DNA from: Ceratothoa steindachneri
Lineage: Eukaryota > Arthropoda > Malacostraca > Isopoda > Cymothoidae
Reading direction: 5' to 3'
Assembly (NCBI GenBank): GCA_963969495.1
Contig: OZ018320.1
Span: forward strand, 78,923,313 to 78,987,312
DNA length: 64,000 bases
The position numbers were made by a program, and so were the translations under genes. The notes beneath the pieces were generated by a model that had not been told where the DNA came from, searched no databases, and saw only the letters and a program-made list of their open reading frames with translations. Below are positions 44,209 through 55,290 of this stretch, one piece after another (the stretch's first letter is position 1; every line of letters starts with the position of its first letter).

Positions 44209-44571
44209 TCAATGTGCACGCACTCGTCCCGAGTACAAAGGACAGGCGGTAAAGACCCCGCCCATCCCGGTACCGGGACAGGTAATGCCGCGAAGATCAC
44301 CCAGACAGGGACATTGAACAAGAAAGTGCAGAACAGTCTGGGGGACGACGCAGTCGTCGCAATAGGGCGCAAGCGAGCGCTCGATCAAATAGCGATGACC
44401 ACGAGTGTGTCCGATTCGCAGACGACAGAAAACGACGTGAAGCCGTCGGGGCATTGGAGGATAGGTCCATGGGAACAGTCGCAACGCAATGGCACGCAAC
44501 TTTAAGTTCCCTTCGACCATCTCCCATCTTCTTTGCCAAGCAGTCCGAAGAGCTGCCTGTATTCCTGCCAT
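44209..44571 (-). pseudogene. I-A ORF2 C-terminus with Cys/His motif
   Basis: RTAWQRRWEMVEGNLKLRAI, then CRLRIGHTRGHRYLIER (the YLR.GH block after RNase H) and YCDDCVVPQTVLHFLVQCPC, a CX2C..H..C zinc-binding-like motif usual at the ORF2 end of I and R1-type elements. The same region appears at 7790-8040, 16795-17178, 17876-18268, 18768-19160 and 54805-55266. Confidence 0.85.
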
Positions 44572-44719
44572 GTAGTCGGTGTGAGGAAGAGCGAAACGCT
44601 AGTCCGGTCGCGGAGTCCTCGCGGACTCTTTAGCGCCCTCATTCCCCGCAATTCCTACATGTCCAGGAACCCAGCAGAAGATAATCTCGACATCCACCCG
44701 GCTCGCCAAAACAGTGGCG

Positions 44720-45129
44720 TCACGGATATCGCGAACCAGGGGATGCAGAGATTCCAATGCCCCCGAGAGCACTCAGGGCGCTTTGTGAGTCGCTATAGAT
44801 CACAATCCGGTCTCCGAACCGGGCACGTCGCGTAATCTCCCGTACCGAGTGGTGTGTGGCCACCAGCTCGGCCGTGAAGACAGACGCAGCGCCTGGCAGA
44901 GCCCCGCTGACTTCAAACAGAGGCAATACAGCGTGGAAGCCGACCCCCTCTTGGGACTTGGAGCCATCCATATACACTGGCACGGTTCCAGCGTGACACG
45001 AGGTGTGCTCCAGAAAGGTCGAACGCAATACTCCCGGTGCCGTACAAGCTTTGGGAGCAGAGGCGTGGCGACAAATAGCCAAATGTGGTACCTTCCAGGT
45101 GGCGTCCTGGGCAGAACCAGGGGCGCCAC
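44720..45129 (-). pseudogene. I-A RNase H domain
   Basis: VPVYMDGSKSQEGVGF (the Asp of TDGS kept, Thr changed to Met), VFTAELVATHHSVREI (Glu), RIVIYSDSQSALSALG (Asp), then a frameshift before the FCWVPGHVG..ERAD block at 44650. It is preceded by the connection region MAICRHASAPKACTAPGVLR. It would degrade the RNA strand during target-primed reverse transcription. Confidence 0.88.
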
Positions 45130-45306
45130 CGGCAGGAGAGCTATATCTAGCTCTCGAAGGAGTTTCCTGGCCCTAAACCCAAAGGGCTTAAGGTATGAGT
45201 GGCGTCTCTCGGCGGCATAGGCACTATCGAGATCAGCTGCGGATGCAGTGAGAGCTGTTGGCGAATGAGGGAGGCGCCGGGCTCGCGCGTACAGGCGAGT
45301 GATGCA

Positions 45307-46268
45307 CTACATGCGGCGTAGAGCGAGTGGCATCTCCCCAGCATCGACCAACAGGCTTTCAATAGGGAAAGTGCGGAAGGCCCTGGACGCAAGGCGAAGG
45401 CCGGTGTGGTGGATCGAGTCCACCTTCCGCAATAAACGCTCGGCTGCGGATGCATAAAACACGCATCCGTAGTCGAGCTTCGAACGAACAAAGGATCGAT
45501 AAAAAAGTAGGGCAGTAGCCCTATCAGCGCCACAAGCGCTGAACGTCACGGAACGGAGAATGTCCATGGCGCGGGTACAAGAGACCCTAAGGCTGCGAAT
45601 ATGAACCTCCCAGGTGAGGCGTCGGTCGAATACAAGAACGAGGAAACGGTGCGATTCCACCACATCCAGGCGCACCCCATTAAGAAACAAATCTGGGTCG
45701 GGGTGAAGCCGTGGATGGCGGCAGAAGTGCACCACCTTAGTCTTGGCCAAAGAAAACCGAAACCTGTGCGCTTAGGCATAGCGAGAGACGCGGTTCAATG
45801 CCTGTTGGAGTCCACGCTCCAGAGTTGGCATCTGGGCCGCACCAAAAAAGATCGAAAGGTCGTCCAAGTAGAGCGTAGCGAGAACATCTTTCGGCAGCAC
45901 CGAGGTGATGCCGTTGATGCTCAGGGCAAAGAGTGTGACACTGAGGACACTTCCCTGCTGGACACCCTCTTCCTGCTCCTTTGGGCCGGAGAGTGCTCCC
46001 CCCACCCGTACGCGGAATCGACGATCTCGCAAAAATTCAGATATAAACATTGGGAGGCGTCGCCTCGCCCCATCGTGTGGAGAGTCTCCATGATGCCGTA
46101 TCGCCATGCGGTATCATATGGCTTCTCCATATCGAAAAACACCGTGGCGTAGTGCTGTCTACGAAGGAAAGCCTCGCAGACGGCATTTTCCAGTCGGAGC
46201 ATAGCATCCGAAGTCGAGTGGAACTTGCAGAAGCCACAAGTTCCACCATGGGAGTGGTCGGCGTGCAA
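45307..46268 (-). pseudogene. I-A reverse transcriptase (YLDD), N-terminally deleted
   Basis: The palm starts HSTSDAMLRLENAVCEAFLR, ATVFFDMEKPYDTAWRYGIM (first Asp), EEGVQQGSVLSVTLFALSIN, ATLYLDDLSIFF (YLDD) and, in another frame, MAKTKVVHFCRHP, RFLVLVFDRRLTWEVHI, RSFVRSKLDYGC. It is split over three frames (45921-46268, 45772-46107, 45307-45750). At about 46245 the sequence jumps straight to the pre-RT region (FARRPLPWW), so the RT fingers are missing. Confidence 0.88.
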
Positions 46269-46531
46269 AACGGCCAGACGTCTTAGGAATAGTAGTCAGG
46301 CCCACGGCGATGAGGTTGCCGGAGAAGAACTCAACGGCCTCATCTACCGACCTAAACTCCTCGACTGAGATAGAGAATTCAGTCATTTGAGGTCATCGAC
46401 CACCACCCAATCAAAATCAGGCTGTGCATCCGAAAACCACAAAGATAGATCAAGGCAAGAAAATGAAGCGGTTCTTGTACAGTGATGCATAAACTCATCC
46501 ACGTTTAGGACACCTATCTCAAGCTCTTCGA

Positions 46532-47495
46532 TCAGATCGGCAAGGACTTGTCCCCTGGATTTATTGAGTAATCTACCCAGAGAGGATGCTTGCCGTTCAG
46601 ATCTCCAAGCAAGAGAAAGGGCCTCGGCAACCGTGTCACAACGCGGCAGAAGTCTCCCGCATCGAAGTCAGCTGACGGTGGAATGTATGCAGAAATGATA
46701 GTATATCTCCTATCTAGGTGCAGCTGCACAGCCACTGAATGAAAGGAGGTATCTAAAGAGAAAGGAAGAACGGAGACATCATGCCGAGTGTAAACTGCGC
46801 ATCCCCCAGCCCAGCCATCTCATGGTGGTGGGGTCGCACGACCCTTATACCCCGGGAGGGAGGGCAGGGAGAACGCGCCTAGCATGGTCTCCTGCAAAAA
46901 GATAGCTAACGGGGAACGGGACGAGACGAGCCTCCGCAGCTCCTCCCATATGGCCCGGAGTCCACGGCAATTCCATTGAAGGAATATGCCCTCCAGGCCT
47001 AGCTCGGAAGAGAGGCGGGGGCCCTCCTCGAACAGAAAACCCTCACGGAAGTGGCTGTACACTTCCCGGAGGCAGAAACCCGGGTGCTGTCGCCTTCTAG
47101 TACTTATTGGGGGAGGTTGGGCTCTCCATGTGAGTCTTTTCCTATCTAGGTGCAGCTGCACAGCCACTGAATGAAAGGAGGTATCAAAAAGAGAAAGGAA
47201 GAACGGAGACATCATGCCGGGTGTAAACTGCGCATCCCCCAGCCCAGCCATCTCATGGTGGTGGGGTCGCACGACCCTTATACCCCGGGAGGGAGGGCAG
47301 GGGGAACGCGCCTAGCATGGTCTCCTGCAAAAAGATAGCTAACGGGGAACGGGACGAGACGAGCCTCCGCAGCTCCTCCCAGATGGCCCGGAGTCCACGG
47401 CAATTCCATTGAAGGAATATGCCCTCCAGGCCTAGCTCGGAAGAGAGGCGGGGGCCCTCCTCGAACAGAAGACCCTCACGGAAGTGGCCGTACAC
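46532..47495 (-). pseudogene. I-A APE-type endonuclease with 432-bp internal duplication
   Basis: It starts LGLEGIFLQWNCRGLRAIWE and PLAIFLQETMLGAF (the WN and QET/E motifs of APE-type endonucleases), repeated once because of the tandem duplication. It continues YTIISAYIPPSADFDAGDFC and LLLGDLNGKHPLWVDYSINP (GDLN..HPLW motif). The enzyme nicks target DNA. The duplication and frameshifts break the frame. Confidence 0.87.
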
Positions 47496-47574
47496 TTCCC
47501 GGAGGCAGAAACCCGGGCGCTGTCGCCTTCTAGTACTTATTGGGGGAGGTTGGGCTCTCCATGTGAGTCTTTTC
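46711..47574. repeat. 432-bp tandem duplication in the endonuclease region
   Basis: 46711-47142 and 47143-47574, both starting tatctaggtgcagctgcac or its equivalent boundary; a few substitutions separate them (for example aaaaccctc against gaagaccctc). The junction shares tcct. Confidence 0.92.
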
Positions 47575-47639
47575 CTCCCTCCGCCTCCAAACCTTAGGCG
47601 GGCGTTGCGGCTTCGGAGGCGGGGGACCCTCTTTTCGAG

Positions 47640-50109
47640 GAACTACCGTCTCCGAGCCCCCGCTCCATCTCTAGGTGTGGGCGAAAGAGCCGAAGCTCCT
47701 TTGTTGCTGTGCTCCTTTTGGGGGACAGCTTTAGGAACCCCGGAAGATGGCCTAGCGACCAACTTCAGGGGTTTTGCCTCCCGTGAGTATAACGACTCGG
47801 TGGAGGCGGGTGGCCGTTTCGCCTTACGGGAAACGGTCACGCTGGGGGAAGAGGGGGGAGCCCTGGTTTTAGCCGGGGCTGGGTGTGAACCCTTTTTGCA
47901 GCCAGCTTTACCAGGGGAGCGCCCGGGTTGAGTAGAGCCCACAGAAGGGCTCCAAATGGGCGCGGAAACAACCGTGCTCGTTGGCCTGGATGGGCCAGTA
48001 GCAGAGGGTGCCTTTCTAACTATTGAGGCATACGACGTCCCAGGCAGAACCGGGCGCACCAGGACCAAGTCCTTAGCCTCACGGAATAAGAAATCCTGGG
48101 CTGAACGGCCAGGATTTCTTTCTCGAGGAGATATGCACCACATTGCTTCGAAGAAGCGGGGTGTGGCTCTCCGCAATTGACACGCTTGGCCACACATGAT
48201 TTAGACTTATCATGTGCGGCTTTGGAGCAATTTACAGAGACTTCGGGTGACCCCGACTTTGCAGGTCTACGAGATTGATTCATATGGCCAAAGCGGTGAC
48301 AGTAATAGCACCGCCGCGGCAGTGGCACGAATGCCTTCACGCGGTAGCGGTACCAACTAGCACGCACCGACTCAGGGAGCTTGTCACAGTCGAACGTGAC
48401 GGAGCCGCCCGAGGGCGGCTCCGTCGTTGTTTCATAGGGAGTAAAAGGGGTTTGGTTGTTTGAAGACTCATCCATGGGCATGGTGACCCTATTTCTTTCA
48501 GGGGACGTAATAGCTCATCACCTCTCGCAGTTGCCCGCACTGCAAGAGGTGCTGTGTTAGAGAAATATGGAGGGTCCCCTGCACAAGCACAGGGGAAGGG
48601 GGGGACCTCCAGTTTTTCGCTGGAGCTGCCCGAGGGCGGCTCCGTCGTTGTTTCATGGGGAGTTAAAGGGGTTTGGTTGTAGGGGTGGGTGTCGAGGCCC
48701 CTCCCTGTTTTCTCATCACACATTCAACCTTAACCGCCCCATGGTCGGCCAGCTCTAAGGTGATGTCCTCAATGGAGCAGTCAACGAGTTCCCTCGCATA
48801 AACTACTTTCACAAAGTTCATGGTAGAATGTGGCGTCACACTCACCGGGGTGCCATGGAGTGTCCGAATAGCACTTATCTTAGCCGCCTCGGCGGGATTC
48901 GCTGCATTCGCCAGAAGGCTCCCGTCCGAGAAATGGGTCACCTTCCGCTCTCTACCAATTGCACTAGCTAATCCTCTCCACTGATGGATCATGTTGCCCT
49001 TGGCCAACTTGGTGCCATCAGTGGATCAAATAAATAGGAAGCGTTTGAAGCCAGCGGGCTCGAAATGCCAGGTAACATCTGAATCAGGGGCCCCGATGTC
49101 ATAGAGTCTTCCCCCTGTGCACTTTTCATCTTTGTCATAGTCAGGGGCTCCGCACCCGGGGTGGCAGGGGGGCCAGATGTGCTGATCTTGGCTTGGTCGC
49201 TTGCCAAAGTGGCAGCAGACCCATCCGTCCCCGTAGCCCCTGCCGATGGAGAGGAGCCTCGAGTCTTTTTAGTCTTTCTTGTCTTTTTCTTTTTAGGAGA
49301 GGAGGGTGGGGAATGAACCCGCTTCTCACCTCCGCCAGCAGAAGCCCCTAGGCCAGATGGACCAGCCTCAGCCAGGTCCTTCTCCGAAATGGAAAAGGTC
49401 CTGGTGGTCGCAGGAGTACCTGTCAGAGGAGATCCCTCCCCTCCTTATTGCCTCGGAGGCCCCAGCCATTTGAGGAGGACCTTGCATAGGGGCGGATTCG
49501 GGTTCAGTGCTTGGCGCCGAGCCTGGATTCCCCCCCCCCATGGAAGGCCCTACCATCTGAGGCTGGGTTTCCTAAAAGACCATGTCTATCACAGGAGGGG
49601 CCTCCAGTTGACCATCCCCTCCCAGGACATCGCAGGCCCTCTTAGCAGCATCACCAGTCTTGTTTGGGAAGGCACAAGCCTTGACCCCGGCAAGGTTTAA
49701 GATTCTTGCCAGCAGGTCTTTTGATGGAAGCGACCGAAGGGGCCTGGCTTCCCTCTCCCCCCTAAGGGGATTTGCCCTACCGAGCCGCTTCAATGTGGAG
49801 CGGCTGGCTAAGGGCTGCCTGCTGGCTTTCTTGGCAGTCCCCTTGGAAAGAAAAGGGGGGACTGCCGCTGGAGTTAGGGAGGTGCCCGAAAGCACCTCCA
49901 GAGAAGGGGGTAAGGGGGAGTCCCCTGCACCCATAGGCAAAGGAGAGGAGTAAGCTTCCTCTCCGGTTAGAGAAATATGGAGGGTCCCCTGCGCAAGCAC
50001 AGGGGGGAGGGACCTCCAGTTTTTCGCTGGAGCTGCCCGAGGGCGGCTCCGTTGTTGTTTCATGGCGAGTTAAAGGGGTTTGGTTGTTTGAAGACTCATC
50101 CATGGGCAT
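47640..50109 (-). pseudogene. I-A ORF1 (Gag-like) with CCHC knuckle and displaced 5' segment
   Basis: The start is MPMDESSNNQTPLTRHET at 50109. Pro/Ser-rich N-terminal part, then the central region (48663-49007: VKVVYARELVDCSIEDITLE, VKVECVMRKQGG), then KLPESVRASWYRYRVKAF and PLPRRCYYCHRFGHMN with the partner CVAKRVNCGEPHPASSKQC, then a Ser/Pro-rich C-terminus with GPSRPTSTVVSAPIW. A copy of the ORF1 start and upstream leader is embedded at about 48420-48690. Several frames. It acts as the RNA-binding chaperone in the family. Confidence 0.82.
48420..48690 (-). repeat. Extra copy of the I-A ORF1 start inside ORF1
   Basis: 48423-48690 repeats 49967-50180 (agagaaatatggagggtccc, ctggagctgcccgagggcgg, catccatgggcatggtgacc, gcagttgcccgcactgcaag). 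It sits between repeats of gcccgagggcggctccgtcg, which supplies homology for the rearrangement. Confidence 0.85.
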
Positions 50110-50594
50110 GGTGACCCTATTTCTTTCAGGGGACGCAATAGCTCATCAACTCTCGCAGTTGCCCGCACTGCAAGAGGTGCTTACAGGCCTGGCAGAGCAA
50201 TAAACAGCCATTTGGGACCACCCTTCCTGCCTGGTGGCCTTGCGGCTCCACCTTGAACACGGCATAAAACTGAGTGTGAAGAGGAAAGGAAAAAGGATGT
50301 GAGGAAGGTATGGGTGGGGATGAAGTAGGTTGTTAAAAACCAGCCACCCCAGCCTGGAGCTCAGGGGTTAGGGACCATTGTCCCCTCCCCCCTCAGCCCC
50401 GATCCGGGACGGTTAGCTGAGAAGGAGGTCAGCATCTACCCTGTGAAATTAGAGGCTGACCAGAGAAAATTGTGGGAGAGGTTGTATGAAAAGCAAGGAA
50501 ACAAGGGTTTTGAAGGAAGGAGAAAAGGCTAAGCTGTGGTCAGACAGGGTGCTGAGTCCCGTCAGCATGGCAAATCGCCGCGCCCCTTACAGGG
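50110..50594 (-). promoter_or_regulatory. I-A 5'UTR, likely internal promoter region
   Basis: GC-rich leader between ORF1 and the target-site duplication, ending with the 5'-terminal monomer (50525-50594). Non-LTR elements carry internal promoters in this position (family knowledge); no specific motif is claimed. Confidence 0.6.
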
Positions 50595-50606
50595 TTCCCT
50601 GCAGGA
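50595..50606. repeat. Target-site duplication, right copy
   Basis: ttccctgcagga, identical to 43894-43905. Confidence 0.93.
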
Positions 50607-52210
50607 CACCATCTTCTTGCTCCCTTGGGCCAGAGGCTCCACCCACCTGTACGCAGAATAGACAATCTTGCAAAAATTCAGCCTTAAAGATTGGCATATG
50701 TCCCCTCGCCACCATCATGTGGAGAGTCTCCATTATACCATATCGCCATGTGGTATCATAGGCCTTCTCCAGATTGAAAAACACTGTGGTGTAGTGCTGT
50801 CTAGGAAGGAACGCCTTGCAGATGACATTTTTGAGTGGGAGAAGAGCATCGATGTGGAGTGGAACTTCTAGAAGCCACACTGTGCAGGAGACAGATGGCC
50901 TCCACTGTCCAGAAAAAAGGCTAATCTAACATTTGCCAATTTCAGCATCAACTTGCACACGCAGGAGGCGAGAGATTGGGTGGAAACTAACTGGGGTAGA
51001 GAGATCTCTCCACGGTTTGCGAAAAGTGAGACAGTAGCAGCGATTCGCCATGAGTCTGGGAGGATACCATCTACCCAGATCCTGTCAAGCAAATCTAACA
51101 GAAAGGCCATGCCTCGTTCACCCAGGTGTCGAAGATGCATACGGATATCGTCTGGAGCAGGGGCGGTGTCCGCGCACAAAGCAAGATGGAATGCAACTTA
51201 CTCAAAGTAAACCTGTGGTTGAAGGGTTCTCCGCCTCTGGAGGTGAAGTCTGGGTGTGCTTCCAAACATACCGGAACCTAGTCCTATCTCGACGGAATTC
51301 ACCTACAGTGAAATCATTAAGGCGGTGCTTATATCACATGCAGGCATACCACTTGTTTGAGGGCCCCCTCAAACTCGGCTGACCACTAGGGAGCGGTCAG
51401 TGTGGAAAATGGCCAGACATTCTAGGAATTGTAGTTAGGCCCATGGCGATGAATTTGCCGTGGAAGAACTCAACGCCTCATCTACTGACCTAAACTCATC
51501 AACTGAGACAGAGAAATCATGGCGGTCATCGACTACCCCTACCCAAAATCAGGATGTGCATCTGGAGAGCACAAAGAGAGATTGAGGGAAGGAGGGGGTG
51601 GCCTGGTTTTAGCCGGGTCTGGGTGTCAACCCTTTATGCCGGCAGCCATAACAGGAGGGCGCACCCGGGGTGAGTAGAACCCAGTTTCTGAATGGGCAAT
51701 GAAATGACCATGCTCGTAGGCCTGTAGGGGCCAAGAGTAGAGGGTGGTTTTTTTTAACATTGAAGCATAGGACATTCCAGGCAGCGCCGAGATGAGCCTC
51801 CCAGCTCCTCCCAGTTGGCCCGGAGTTTTGCAACAAATCTCCTCTGAGCTAGGCCTCCAGGCCTAGCTCAGAGGAGATGCAGGCAGACCTCTCAGAAGAG
51901 AAGCACCTCACGGGAATGGCTGTAAACCTTCCCGAGGCAGAACTCCGGGTGCTGTTGCCTTCAAAGACTTATTGGAGGAGGTTGGGCTGGCCATGCGAGT
52001 CTTTTCCTCCCTCAGCCTTGAAACCTTGGGCAGGCGTGGGTCCCTCCTTTGGACGATCCACCCCTTTCGAGTCAACCCAGCCTAGCACTCGGTGTGGGTG
52101 TAGTAATCCACACTGCCTCCTCATTTCAGGAGAGAGCTTTAGAAACTCTGGAAGATGGCCTCACAACCAACTTCAAGGGTGTTGACTCCTGTGAGTCTAA
52201 CAACTTGTGG
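50607..52210 (-). mobile_element. Older I-A copy, 5' part (continuation of 42451-43905)
   Basis: It continues cacc.tcttcttgctccc directly from the interrupted copy: RT palm (50587-50880: QHYTTVFFNLEKAYDTTWRY), RT N-terminal region (50868-51179: DDIRMHLRHLGERGMAFLLD), the pre-RT region, then ORF1 C-terminal (51590-51790), endonuclease start (51800-52000) and ORF1 C-terminal again (to 52210). The repeated order shows another internal duplication. It contains the palindrome 51837-51878. Confidence 0.78.
51837..51878. repeat. Perfect 20-bp-arm palindrome
   Basis: Arms 51837-51856 and 51859-51878 are exact reverse complements with a 2-base loop cc. Only the ctccaggcctagctc part exists in the other I-A copies (47425), so the left arm is a fold-back copy. 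Confidence 0.93.
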
Positions 52211-52514
52211 AATGAATGAATAGTGCCAAAAATAAATGCTGCAAAGCCCAAATGGACTAACCCAAAGCCAAATTCAAGGATGAGTAATTTGCATGGAAAT
52301 TCTCACTAAAAATATAGACATCTAGATAATATACAAAAATATAGCTAGGAAATTCAAATCAATAGAATGGAAGTACAGGAATTTAAAACCATCAAAGGGT
52401 GTAAAAGGATATAAAAATAAATTAATGAGAATAGATACAAGAACAGAGAATATAAAATCATGAAACAATATATTAGATTTTGGCTAAAAGATTAGATTCT
52501 TCTAAAAATTCTAT
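52211..52514. other. AT-rich spacer or I-B 3'UTR
   Basis: Short AT-rich stretch with no gene; it may include the 3'UTR of the I-B element. Confidence 0.35.
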
Positions 52515-54560
52515 TCACACTAAAAGAGACACGAGTCTCAGACAAGATGGATGCCTGGCAGAACCTGCTGGGGGGAAAACTGCCCAGTAATGAAAGGGAA
52601 GACCCTCCTCCCAAGATTTCTCAAAAGGGGACACTCTGCAAAGATGTGAAGGATGGACAGCTGCATCCCACACAGGATGCACAAAGGTGGGGCTGCCCAT
52701 TCACCAGGTGCCCATGAGTGATGCAGCAATGGCCTATCCTCAGTCGGCACAAAATAATCTCCAATCTACGTGGTCTCATGGTATGTGGCCGTGGGAGAAC
52801 CGAAGGAATGGAGCTTGGTGGGAGGAAGCTCATCCCACATCTTCTGCCATAAGCCAACTACATATTCAGTGATAAGAGGATAGACATCACAAAGTGGGAC
52901 TGGGGCTGATGGGTGTGTCCCCAATGATGCCGCCTCCTTGGCCACAGCATCCGCCCTTTCATTATCTGGGATGCCCATGTGACTAGGCACCCAGCAAAAA
53001 GAAATCTTGTGAATAGAAGAAAGATTTAAAAAGCCACCACTGGATCTTGGACACCAGCAGATGGCTAGAACCAAATGCACCCAGTGCCTCCAGAGAACTA
53101 AGTAAGTCAGAGAAAATTGTAAGACAACCAGATGGCATAGGAGCAATAACAAAGAGTGCAGCAAGAATGGCAACAAGTTCTGCTGTGAAAACAGAAGCTG
53201 CACTTGGTAGGCGAATCAATGCTGTCTGAGATGGAAAGACAGCAGCAGCTCCAACTCTGTCCGATGACTTGGACCCATCAGTGAACACAAAGGTGCTAGG
53301 CTGATGGTGGGAGGAGTGTTGATCATACATGGTTCTCAAGGCTACAGGCAAGAACTGATCCTTGGGCCTACCAGTAAGCCCCTTACATACCACTACAGGT
53401 GGTATGAGCCATGGGTGAATCTTTGGTAATGAAAACGGAATAACAGAAAACTCCCTTAGACATCCTGTGTGCTCGGCCATGCGCAGAGCAAAGGGGCGAG
53501 CCAGAGATGGAAATCTATCATATGAGGACACTGTTTGCAAATTGAATGTGCACTCATATACTGGTGACCATGGTAATTGCTCAAGTCTAAAAAGATATTT
53601 GAGGTTAGACTTGAGCCTGTGAAAAGGAAGAGGAAGAGCCCTGTTCTCTGCATAGAGACTCCACACAGGGGAGGACTTGACGGCTCCAGAAGCCAGGCGC
53701 AGACCCTGGTTACGCACAGTATTTAATTTTTCAAGAATGGACAGCGAGGCAGGAGTACACCTGTGACCCATAGTTCAGCTTTGACTGGACAAATGCTTAA
53801 TACAAAAGCCACAGGTACATCGATCACTCCCCCATTCTCTTCAGACAAGACATTTTCAAGGCATCCAAATGAGACCTCCAAGAAAGCCTTGAACCAAGGA
53901 TCACCCCTAGAAATCTGAAATGGGGCTCAAAGGTGACAGGGACACCATAGAGTGACAAATGGGGAGGGTCCCATGTCATCGATCTATGATTGTAAAAGTG
54001 GATAGCCTTGGTCTTTACTGCGGAAAAGTGGAAGCCCTTGGAAGAATCATTATCAGCTACAGTATTTATAACCCCCTGTAGCTTATGGATGACAAATGGA
54101 AGTCTAAGCGATGAACAGATAAGCACTAAGTCATCTACATATAGAGTTGAGGAAATCTCAGCTGGAAGATTTGCGATAATGCTATTGATGGCCACAGAGA
54201 AGCAGGTGACACTGAGGACACATCCCTGTGGTACACCCTCAACTTGTTCTATGGGCTCTGATAGGGCATTTCCAACTTTTATATGTAGTGTGTGCCACAT
54301 GAATTACTCGACAAACCTGGGGAGAAAGCCCTGCAGGCCCCAATCATGGAGTTACTTAAGGATACCACACCTCCAAGTGGTATCATATACTTACGGAATA
54401 TCAAAGAAAATGGCAACAGAATGCTGCTTCTTTGAAAAAGCAGGTCGATGGTACTCTATTTTCTTCTGAATCCTGATTGAGAGGGAGATATAAGATGGTT
54501 TTTCTACAAAAACCAGAAGAGTCTTGTATTTATCATCCTCTCAAACAATTTACATGGACA
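52515..54560 (-). pseudogene. I-B non-LTR retrotransposon, RT and RNase H part
   Basis: Minus frames read from 54560: FRPISL-type remnants and FDIPSVYDTTWRCGILK. Then VEGVPQGCVLSVTCFSVAIN and STLYVDDLVLICSSL (YVDD) at 53824-54300, FLGVILGSRLSWRSHLDALK, NTVRNQGLRLASGAVKSSPV (53300-53771). The RNase H has FVFTDGSKSSDRVGAAAVFP, SVFTAELVAILAAL and, in another frame, KISFCWVPSHMGIPDNERAD. Last come CRLRIGHCCITHGHLV and CILCGMQLSILHIFAECPLL. It is the same domain order as I-A but clearly diverged, so a separate family. The frames are broken. Confidence 0.85.
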
Positions 54561-55290
54561 ACTAGTATTTTTTTTTTTAATTCTATAGAGCCCATCTGGC
54601 AACTGCCCACTTGGCATAAGTCGCCGAAAAACACGACAGCCTAGAACTAGGCTACTTTAAAATAAAAATATGAAAACTTAACAATCAATATAAATTGGAA
54701 AAACTTAACAATCAGGAAGCAATCTCAGGCAGCAAGGGAAGGTCCCCCTCACCCTGGTGCAATAGAGTGCAACCTACAAACAAAACAATAACAAAAAAAG
54801 AACCTTAAATAAAGGGGCGAAGCCCGGCCTCCCCCAAAAAGTCAACAAGTCCAGAAGTCAATGTGCACGAATCTGTCCCGAGTACAAGGGACAGGCGGTA
54901 GCGACCCCGCCCATCCCGGTACAGGGACAGGTATCGTGCGCGAAAATCACCCAGACTGGGACATTCGACAAGAATGTGCCAAACAGTCTGAGGGACGACG
55001 CATTCATTGCAATGGGGCGCAGGCGAGCGCTCCATCAAATAGCGATGCGTCACAGGAGTGTGTCCAATTCGGAGACGACAGGAAGCAACCTGAAGCCGCT
55101 GCGGCATTGGGGGATAGGTCCATGGGAACAGTCGCGGCGCAATGGCACGCAACTTTAAGTTCCCTTCGACCGTCTCCCATCTTCTTTGCCAAGCAGTCCG
55201 AAGAGCTGCCCGTATTCCTGCCATGTAGTCGGTGTGAGGAAGAGCGAAAGGCTGGTCCGGTCGCATAGTCCTCGCGGACTCTTTGGAGCC

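Larger units (their letters stand above)
43906..50594 (-). mobile_element. Near-full-length I-A non-LTR retrotransposon
   Basis: A 6,689-bp insertion with poly-T at 43906-43914 (the element's poly-A tail) and a 5' end at 50594, bracketed by a 12-bp duplication. Order on the minus strand: 5'UTR 50110-50594, ORF1 47640-50109, endonuclease 46532-47495, RT 45307-46268, RNase H 44720-45129, Cys/His C-terminus 44209-44571, 3'UTR. It carries two internal tandem duplications and lacks the RT N-terminal segment present at 20042-20575. Both ORFs are broken. The arrangement with RNase H fits the I clade. Confidence 0.9.
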
